A stretch of DNA of 5,283 nucleotides from assembly GCA_030833025.1 (NCBI GenBank), contig JAURHZ010000168.1:1-5283 (forward strand), in the 5' to 3' direction. A model generated the notes under the pieces. That model saw only the letters and a list, made by a program, of their open reading frames with translations. It searched no databases and was not told the origin of the DNA. The stretch comes from Armatimonadota bacterium (GTDB lineage Bacteria; Armatimonadota; Armatimonadia; Armatimonadales; Armatimonadaceae). Below, piece by piece: positions 1 to 4,597 of this stretch (positions within the stretch are counted from its first letter, which is position 1; each line of letters opens with the position of its first letter). The position numbers and the translations under genes were made by a program.

Positions 1-449
1 CGTTTCTCGAAAAGGCACGCATCCGCGCGGCAGGCGATTGGAAACGCTTCTTCCGCGGTGAGATGCCAACCGTAACGGACAAAGAGCTCACTGCAAAGCA
101 CATAACGGATTCCCATATCGTTGTCTGGGGCGATCCACAGAGCAACTCTGTCCTTGGGAAGGTGATTGGTAAGCTTCCAATCAAGTGGGACAAGCGCGGA
201 CTTGCCATCAATGGCCGCCTCTATGGACCAACGGAGGCCTATCCGGTACTTGTGTATCCAAACCCGCTCAATCCAAAGAAGTACATTGTTATCAACTCTG
301 GTTACACTTGGTACGAGCACAGCGCTGGGTCAAATGCACTGCATACCCCGAAGCTGCCGGATTGGGGCGTGATACGCCTGGCAGATGGACCTCAACAGGT
401 TTTGGATGCCGGATTCTTTGATGAACATTGGCAGGTACGGAAAGCCTGA
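1..449 (+). CDS. C-terminal part of a prolyl-oligopeptidase/esterase-like alpha/beta-hydrolase (5' end outside window)
   Basis: The frame is open from base 3 to the TGA at 447-449 and gives about 148 residues, so the gene begins upstream of the window; the ATG at 63 is most likely internal. Recognisable blocks are VVWGDPQSNSVL, KLPIKWD, YPVLVYPNPLNPKKYIVINSG, KLPDWGVI and a terminal AGFFDEHW. I recall this series from the extreme C terminus of large esterase/prolyl-oligopeptidase-type serine hydrolases of Planctomycetes and similar phyla. In those proteins it follows the alpha/beta-hydrolase core, so the catalytic Ser, Asp and His would lie outside this window and cannot be checked. The segment reads as an add-on domain rich in beta strands and aromatic residues. 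Substrate is unknown. The gene converges on the leftward LTxxQ gene, with a hairpin between them. Coding status is certain; the family call is moderate and rests on remembered C-terminal motifs. Confidence 0.65.
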   Translation, partial: FLEKARIRAAGDWKRFFRGEMPTVTDKELTAKHITDSHIVVWGDPQSNSVLGKVIGKLPIKWDKRGLAINGRLYGPTEAYPVLVYPNPLNPKKYIVINSGYTWYEHSAGSNALHTPKLPDWGVIRLADGPQQVLDAGFFDEHWQVRKA

Positions 450-460
450 TGTTAACGAAA

Positions 461-488
461 CAAGCGGCCCCCGCAGGGGGGCCGCTTG
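461..488. terminator. Bidirectional rho-independent-type hairpin between convergent genes
   Basis: A perfect 12-bp, very GC-rich stem pairs 461-472 (CAAGCGGCCCCC) with 477-488 (GGGGGCCGCTTG) around a 4-nt loop. It begins 11 nt after the stop codon at 449 and lies 20 nt beyond the end of the leftward gene at 509. The T tract is short on both sides: ATCACATTT follows on the plus strand and TTTCGTT follows on the minus strand. Its position between two convergent stop codons supports a shared terminator. Confidence 0.8.
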
Positions 489-508
489 ATCACATTTAGA
501 GCGATACG

Positions 509-1155
509 CTACTTCTTCTCAGACATCGCTTCTAGCAAAACAATCGTCCGGTCAATCAACAAAACACCCTTTACAAACTCAATCAAAGCCAAGGCCTCAA
601 CCTGATCCTTGGGTGCCTTCTCTGGGTTATTTTGAAATGCTTTCGGGACACGCTTGCCGCCAAATGCCTTTTCACTCTGACGCAAAAGCTCACTCTTCTG
701 TGGCGCAGTCAAGACCTTCAAGGTAACCGCAAGCGTTGCTTCCACTGACTTCTGATACGCCGTCACCTGACGCGTCTCGGCTGCCTTCCCGATGTCATCA
801 ATCTTCTTGCTAAGCTCCGCAGGTGCTTTCTTTCCTTCGATCGCCGCGTTACGCGCTTCGCCAAAGCATCCGCCAAACCCTTCGCAGCATCATCAGCTTG
901 CTTCAACAAGCCTTCATACTCCTTTTGGGCAGCCTTCATCGGTACCAACAGCTGAGTAATCTGGTCTTTCGTCAGGTCCAGTGGAACCAGCGAATCGAGC
1001 AGACGCAGGTCGGCATACATGTCGCGTGCACGCACGGCTTCTGGATTTGGCTTAAACACCGTGGGCTTGGCCGTGTCCTGGGCGGGCACAATAATGGCAA
1101 ATGTCAAAGGTAGGATGACGCTGAGCATGGATGCACAATACAGTATGTCTGGCAT
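509..1155 (-). pseudogene. Exported Spy/CpxP-like LTxxQ helical protein, broken by a frameshift
   Basis: Two overlapping reading frames (1155-763 and 766-509) make one protein of about 215 residues if one base is restored near 857-862. The upstream frame reads ...GLADALA and then turns into an unlikely basic run (KRVTRRSKERK). The -1 frame continues naturally as EARNAAIEGKKAPAELSKKI and runs on into the second frame. A hydrophobic stretch, residues 10-25, ending in VPAQ looks like a signal peptide, so the product would act outside the inner membrane. Two LTxxQ motifs are visible, LTKDQ at 975-961 and LTAPQ at 712-698, on opposite sides of the break. This pair is typical of Spy/CpxP-type periplasmic chaperone or metal-stress proteins. 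The rest is predicted helical and rich in Lys, Ala and Glu. The start is either ATG 1155 (AGGGG directly against it) or ATG 1128 (no visible Shine-Dalgarno). A sequencing error or, less likely, recoding could explain the break. Confidence 0.72.
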
Positions 1156-1167
1156 CCCCTGCGAGCA

Positions 1168-1199
1168 TTAATACCGGGAACACACTATGCGGACGTCAA
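1168..1199 (-). promoter_or_regulatory. Candidate promoter of the LTxxQ gene
   Basis: On the minus strand TTGACG (1199-1194) is a 5/6 match to the -35 consensus, followed after 20 nt by TATTAA (1173-1168), a 4/6 match to the -10. The spacer is longer than the usual 16-18 nt, which weakens the call. If correct, transcription would begin near 1161, leaving a very short leader before ATG 1155 and about 33 nt before ATG 1128. Confidence 0.3.
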
Positions 1200-1336
1200 G
1201 GGAAAAGGTGATGACTTTATCGTTGAGCTGCTCCTGACGAGATGAATATGCGAAACATCCCCTTTTTCCCACAAAGGGTGAAGGCAAACGGCGCGGTTTG
1301 AGTCCATACTCCGGATGCACACCAAAATCTATCTGG

Positions 1337-1366
1337 TTGCAGGTAAATCGTGAGTTCCGTTATACT
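1337..1366 (+). promoter_or_regulatory. Candidate sigma-70-type promoter for the lipoprotein gene
   Basis: TATACT (1361-1366) is a 5/6 match to the -10 consensus. TTGCAG (1337-1342) is a weak 3/6 -35 element, 18 nt upstream. The predicted start of transcription is about 1373, giving a leader of some 55 nt before the ATG at 1427. The rest of the divergent intergenic stretch, 1200-1336, shows no clear gene or other signal. Confidence 0.45.
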
Positions 1367-1383
1367 ATTGGTCGATTGTCGGT

Positions 1384-1399
1384 CTGTGTATGTACACAG
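1384..1399. promoter_or_regulatory. Perfect 16-bp palindromic operator candidate, CTGT-N8-ACAG
   Basis: CTGTGTA (1384-1390) and TACACAG (1393-1399) form a perfect 7-bp inverted repeat around TG. The site lies just downstream of the TATACT -10 box, about +11 to +27 from the predicted transcription start, where a bound repressor could block the lipoprotein gene. The outline matches the CTGT-N8-ACAG pattern of the E. coli-type LexA box. LexA sites differ between phyla, however, so the binding protein is not assigned. Confidence 0.4.
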
Positions 1400-1403
1400 G
1401 AGT

Positions 1404-1430
1404 ATGCCGACTTCCGGAGGTACCGAATGA
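1404..1430 (+). CDS. Possible 8-codon leader ORF overlapping the lipoprotein start
   Basis: ATG at 1404 opens the short frame MPTSGGTE, whose TGA (1428-1430) overlaps the ATG (1427-1429) of the lipoprotein gene as ATGA. An AGGAG lies at 1398-1402, only 1 nt from the ATG, which is too close for an ordinary ribosome site. The Shine-Dalgarno of the lipoprotein gene lies inside this frame. It may be a coupled leader peptide or chance; no function can be assigned. Confidence 0.15.
   Translation: MPTSGGTE
1416..1420 (+). promoter_or_regulatory. Shine-Dalgarno site fixing the lipoprotein start
   Basis: GGAGG lies 6 nt before the ATG at 1427. It is the clearest ribosome binding site in the window and rules out the upstream in-frame start near 1298, which would put 43 unrelated residues before the signal peptide. 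Confidence 0.8.
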
Positions 1431-1918
1431 AGGTCGAGACTGCCAGCGCTGTAGCTGCAACGACGAAGACATGGACGAGACGCGCCATGCTTGGCTGCTG
1501 TGCCCTGTCTGCTGTGGCGATGGCCATCACTGGCTGCGGCGGTGGATCCAACGATAACGGTGGAACCGACACCCGCGTGGCGACACTTACCGGAAAGGTC
1601 ATCGACATCAATAACAATGACACGCCTATCGAAGGTGTTGTCGTTACATTGAATGGAGCATCCGCTACAACAGGCGTGGATGGCACCTTCTCCCTGAAGT
1701 GCAGCGCATTCACAACATCTAAGAGCGGTTTCCTCGCGGCACCAAAGGCTGCTAACGGAACAGACCGCTTCTACCGCTCCGGATACCTTGGTGGTGAGCT
1801 TTACGACTTTGTGTCGGATGGCTTCCCTGCAGCGCCCATCCAGGCAAACGAGACACGGACCCTCGGGACGTTCAAGCTCGGCAACACGGATGGACCTCCA
1901 TTCCCGCCAAAGATCTAA
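1427..1918 (+). CDS. Small lipoprotein with carboxypeptidase-regulatory-like (beta-sandwich) domain
   Basis: The product is 163 residues. Residues 1-37 form an export signal: a longish N region with twin arginines (R18, R19), a hydrophobic core (MLGCCALSAVAMAI) and a lipobox ITGC with the lipidated Cys at 37. A flexible GGGSNDNGGTD linker follows. This predicts a lipid-anchored protein on the outer face of the inner membrane or on the outer membrane. Residues 51-91 (VATLTGKVID, TPIEGVVVTLNG, TTGVDGTFSLK) carry the G-V-D-x-x-x-x-P-I-x-G-V-x-V pattern with a DGTFSL turn. That pattern is typical of CarboxypepD_reg-like, transthyretin-like folds, which are structural or binding modules, not enzymes. 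The C-terminal half is not recognised and ends in a Pro-rich GPPFPPKI. The RR pair resembles a Tat signal but lacks the full SRRxFLK motif. The gene has its own promoter candidate and terminator, so it is probably monocistronic. Binding partner unknown. Confidence 0.85.
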   Translation: MKVETASAVAATTKTWTRRAMLGCCALSAVAMAITGCGGGSNDNGGTDTRVATLTGKVIDINNNDTPIEGVVVTLNGASATTGVDGTFSLKCSAFTTSKSGFLAAPKAANGTDRFYRSGYLGGELYDFVSDGFPAAPIQANETRTLGTFKLGNTDGPPFPPKI

Positions 1919-1945
1919 TCTCCGGAACGTTTGCGAACGAACCTG

Positions 1946-1981
1946 TGACTCCCGGTGTTCCACCGGGAGTCAACATTTTTT
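1946..1981 (+). terminator. Rho-independent terminator after the lipoprotein gene
   Basis: A perfect 12-bp stem (TGACTCCCGGTG at 1946-1957 with CACCGGGAGTCA at 1961-1972) encloses a TTC loop and is followed after ACA by six T residues (1976-1981). It starts 27 nt after the lipoprotein stop codon. The T run ends only 9 nt before the start of the LptC-like gene. Confidence 0.93.
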
Positions 1982-1990
1982 AGCATTGCC

Positions 1991-2596
1991 ATGCACCACG
2001 CATCTGAGTACATCCTCCCAACCGCCTGCATCACCCTGATCGCCGCCGGACTCGCACTCGCTTGGCAGCTCTCCGCCAAATCTGTCGCATCCACTGGACG
2101 ACCCGCCGGCGACATCATCTCCGGCGCACGCTTCGAAAATGTAACCGCACAAGGCTACACGGATGGCGAACCCACATGGAACGTCACCGCACCACGCGTC
2201 ATCGCCGACCGCTCAGCACACCAGCTCGACTTTCAAGGCGGTATTAATGCGGAAATCACCTATGCCGGCACAAAACGCGTTACATTCAATGCTCCACGGG
2301 CTCAATACCATGATGAAAATGGACGCTTTGATGCCAGCGGACCACTCCTCATCACACTCCTCCCACCCACGAAACCCGCTGAGAATGACATCTTGGCAAG
2401 CATCGGCACCATCAATATCACAACCATGTCTCTCATCTGGATGACCGCCACACAGCAGCTCACATGCCCGAACCCAGTAGACATCCAAACGGCAAAGGGA
2501 AACCTGATGTTTGACACGATCACCGCTGATTTCGCTCACACAAACATCAAAGGCACACACCTTCGCGGTAAATTCCTCGTAGAGGACCTCCCGTGA
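1991..2596 (+). CDS. LptC-like LPS-export protein, inner-membrane anchored
   Basis: This 201-residue protein has one N-terminal transmembrane segment (about residues 7-27, YILPTACITLIAAGLALAW) followed by a beta-rich periplasmic domain. That is the layout and length of LptC (E. coli LptC is 191 aa). Residues 45-85 (ARFENVTAQGYTDGEPTWNV, then RVIADRSAHQLDFQGGI) follow the LptC pattern: a strand, a D-G-x-P-x-W-x-V/L-x-A turn, then D-x-x-x-x-x-x-x-F/L-x-G. LptC passes LPS from the LptBFG transporter to LptA. The assignment is strengthened by the next gene, which is LptA-like, the usual lptC-lptA order. The ATG at 1991 is chosen because it places the membrane helix right at the N terminus; the in-frame GTG at 1955 lies within the terminator stem. 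No Shine-Dalgarno is visible. The stop overlaps the next start as GTGA. Sequence divergence from proteobacterial LptC leaves some doubt. Confidence 0.75.
   Translation: MHHASEYILPTACITLIAAGLALAWQLSAKSVASTGRPAGDIISGARFENVTAQGYTDGEPTWNVTAPRVIADRSAHQLDFQGGINAEITYAGTKRVTFNAPRAQYHDENGRFDASGPLLITLLPPTKPAENDILASIGTINITTMSLIWMTATQQLTCPNPVDIQTAKGNLMFDTITADFAHTNIKGTHLRGKFLVEDLP
2581..2586 (+). promoter_or_regulatory. Shine-Dalgarno supporting the GTG start of the LptA-like gene
   Basis: AGAGGA lies 6 nt before the GTG at 2593, inside the end of the LptC-like gene. It supports this non-ATG start, which also gives a complete signal peptide. Confidence 0.65.
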
Positions 2597-3594
2597 ACCT
2601 GAGACTGCCCATTACAACCACCATCCTTGGAGTCTGCGCAGCACTCGCGATCGCACAGTCCAAAGACAAAGCGCCCCCCGCACTGGGTTCACAAACTAAA
2701 CCCGCCGCTACGAAGCCATCCAAACCCGTGGCAAAACCACTCCCGGATGGCATCAAAACTGCCAAAGACCCCGGTGCAAAGGATACGCATAAACCCAGTG
2801 GACCAGATGATCGCAACGTATACCCATATGGTGATGAAGGCACATACGTGGACACACCTGATGGTGAAATCGCGACCCTTAGAGGAAACGCTCATCTCCT
2901 CTACAAGGAAACCAAGTTCCAGTCCGCACTCGTGACCTATAACCTCAAGACACAAATCGGGACGAGCCCTGGAAATGTCACCGTGGATGATGCACAAAAC
3001 ACCATCACCGCTAATCAAGGAATTGCAAATTACCCCAAGAAGCTGGTCAACCTGATTGGGGATGTGCACATCACCGCGCGCCCAAAGCAGGACGCTACGA
3101 CTGCTCCGGAAGGCTCTGTCCGCAAGGAATTTTCCAATCCTGTCGATATCCGTGGCAGCAAAGTCGATTACTCCTGGAAAACAAAGACCGCTATTCTCTC
3201 GAGCGACACCGTCATCACCTTTAGGGCACGCGAACGAAACTGGACCGTAACCGCCGATAACCTCGAATACCGTGGTGGAGAAGAGAAAGCCCTGCTCCGC
3301 GGCAACCTCCTCGCAAAATCAGACAAAGGCGAGATTCTAAAGGGTAAATCCGCTATCGTCACCCTCACGGATGGTAAAGAAGCCATCGATATCACCGGCA
3401 TTGAAGAAGGCAGCAAGTTTAAAGTTGATGACGAAGATGACAAGGCGGCGCCACTAACGGAACCCACCAAAGGCGGCGGACTAAAGCCTCCCGGTAAACC
3501 AGGAAAGCCCGACAAGCCTGAAAACACACCTCCGCCGGCATCCGGGGATGCAAAACCTGGCACCACTCCACCGCCACCGACCATCAACCAATGA
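2593..3594 (+). CDS. LptA/OstA-domain periplasmic LPS-transport protein with long low-complexity tails
   Basis: The protein is 333 residues, nearly twice E. coli LptA (185 aa). Residues 1-21 (ending CAALAIA, then Q) form a signal peptide with an AxA-type cleavage site. Residues 24-75 are a Lys/Pro/Ala-rich linker. Residues about 85-162 form a first OstA-type beta-repeat unit (DGEIATLRGNAHLLY, then ALVTYNL, ITANQGIANYP and LVNLIGDVHIT). Residues 182-270 form a second (VDIRGSKVDYSWKTKTAILS, then WTVTADNLEYR, ALLRGNLLAKS and AIVTLTDGKEAIDITG). These alternating strand patterns (x-x-G-x-a/v, a-d-x-l-x-Y) are characteristic of LptA and the LptD N-terminal domain, which stack as a beta-jellyroll bridge carrying LPS across the periplasm. 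The C terminus (residues 289-333) is Gly/Pro/Lys-rich and probably disordered. It is coupled to the upstream gene through GTGA and to the downstream gene through ATGA. Confidence 0.8.
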   Translation: MNLRLPITTTILGVCAALAIAQSKDKAPPALGSQTKPAATKPSKPVAKPLPDGIKTAKDPGAKDTHKPSGPDDRNVYPYGDEGTYVDTPDGEIATLRGNAHLLYKETKFQSALVTYNLKTQIGTSPGNVTVDDAQNTITANQGIANYPKKLVNLIGDVHITARPKQDATTAPEGSVRKEFSNPVDIRGSKVDYSWKTKTAILSSDTVITFRARERNWTVTADNLEYRGGEEKALLRGNLLAKSDKGEILKGKSAIVTLTDGKEAIDITGIEEGSKFKVDDEDDKAAPLTEPTKGGGLKPPGKPGKPDKPENTPPPASGDAKPGTTPPPPTINQ

Positions 3595-4583
3595 TCACCC
3601 TTGTCGGCAACGGCTCCGGGCAGCGCCCCGTTCTTGGATGGGCAGTCAACGTCACATACCTTGACCGCCGGCCAACCATCGACACGGCCACCATCGCGCG
3701 CCTGCGCAAATCCATCGAAGTGGATGAAACCGCACTCGATATCGTCCTAGTCGTTGATAGAGTCGATGTTGGACTGTGGATGCCACTGCCCCTCGGAAGC
3801 ACCCTTGTTGGCATCGTCACACAACAGCCATTCCCGGTGGACATCCAAAACCCATTGGACATCCCTTGTGTGCATGTTTCCGAGCTACCAGATGAAGCCA
3901 TCGCCGATGGGATGCTTGTTCTCGTTGACCCTCTCCGGCAGCTCGTCCTTGTTGAACCCACAGCCGATGAGCTTGTCCGCATCCAGATAACACGGAAAAC
4001 ACGCTATTCCATCGGGGATGGCCACATCCCCGTCCACACTCGCGGCGGTGTAACAATTCCCATCTATGCCGAAATCACTGACTTGGCTGACATCTCGGTG
4101 GCGATTTCCCAAGGTGCAGATGGTCTTGCCACGCTCCGTGAACCAGCATCCGAAATCTGGGATGCCTGCATTGCCACGGGAAGTCAGGTTTGGGTCAGCA
4201 CAGATATCAATTCGGCACTGCAACGGACTGGTACGACAGGTTGGGTTGCATCTCCAACTGATGTCGATGGGGGCAGGGCAGCGTTTCAGCTCGCCGTAAG
4301 CGATGTCATCCGCACCCAAGGGATTGTCGTTCCACCCTTGCGGATTGTTGATGTTCGTATGGATGCCGCCACACGTATACCCGATGATGCTGCGGACCAG
4401 CTCCTCTGCGATCTGGCGACCATGCCCACGGATATCTTTGCCTGCCCGCCGTGCTGGGTGGTCCTTGCGTCACCGGTGGATGCCCCCGCAGCAATCATCG
4501 GAGGTGCCGCTGGACTCGTCGTGCCAGCAGCGACCGTGGCCGAAACGAAGGAAATTCTCCGTGATGCCGCAGCGCGCGAGTAG
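3591..4583 (+). CDS. Degenerate PEP-utilising-enzyme-like protein (PTS enzyme I/PEP synthase type) lacking the active-site His
   Basis: This 330-residue protein has no signal peptide or membrane helix, so it is probably cytoplasmic. Residues 71-130 resemble the swivelling phospho-histidine domain of PTS enzyme I: VGIVTQQ matches the G-x-V-T-x-x stretch, PLDIPCVHV matches the S-L-G-I-P-A-V strand, and GMLVLVDPLRQLVLVEPTADELVR matches the G-D-x-x-I-V-D-G-x-x-G-x-x-x-x-N-P-T strand pair. The G-G-x-x-S-H-x-A-x-x-A-R loop with the phosphorylated His, expected between residues 79 and 88, is replaced by a shorter PFPVDIQN. Residues 141-184 (IGDGHIPVH, then IPIYAEITDLADISVAI and QGADGLATLRE) resemble the start of the PEP-binding barrel, keeping the Arg of the G-L-L-R-T-E motif (R183). 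The helical HPr-binding insertion is absent and the barrel is short. The start ATG overlaps the LptA-like stop as ATGA, with no obvious Shine-Dalgarno, so coupling is likely. Catalysis by the usual route is unlikely; a sensory or scaffold role is only a guess. Gene certain, family moderate. Confidence 0.6.
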   Translation: MITLVGNGSGQRPVLGWAVNVTYLDRRPTIDTATIARLRKSIEVDETALDIVLVVDRVDVGLWMPLPLGSTLVGIVTQQPFPVDIQNPLDIPCVHVSELPDEAIADGMLVLVDPLRQLVLVEPTADELVRIQITRKTRYSIGDGHIPVHTRGGVTIPIYAEITDLADISVAISQGADGLATLREPASEIWDACIATGSQVWVSTDINSALQRTGTTGWVASPTDVDGGRAAFQLAVSDVIRTQGIVVPPLRIVDVRMDAATRIPDDAADQLLCDLATMPTDIFACPPCWVVLASPVDAPAAIIGGAAGLVVPAATVAETKEILRDAAARE

Positions 4584-4597
4584 GTAGACTGTAAACC

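Noticed and set aside
63..449. Complete 128-aa gene starting at ATG 63
   Set aside because: The frame is open to the window edge with similar composition, no convincing ribosome site precedes the ATG, and the protein looks like the end of a larger hydrolase.
1258..1276. Small hairpin CCCTTT...AAAGGG in the divergent intergenic region
   Set aside because: A 6-bp stem with a 7-nt loop and no T tract or gene end beside it; likely chance.
1298..1426. Upstream extension of the lipoprotein to about 1298
   Set aside because: It would cover the promoter candidate and the palindrome and bury the signal peptide; GGAGG 6 nt before ATG 1427 decides the start.
1217..1963. Long leftward open frame (248 aa) antisense to the lipoprotein gene
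   Set aside because: It is Cys- and Arg-rich with no recognisable motif, spans a promoter region and the terminator, and mirrors a clear rightward gene with a Shine-Dalgarno and lipobox. It is a shadow frame.
1955..1990. Upstream GTG extension of the LptC-like protein
   Set aside because: It would begin inside the terminator stem and add 12 residues ahead of the membrane helix without any ribosome site.
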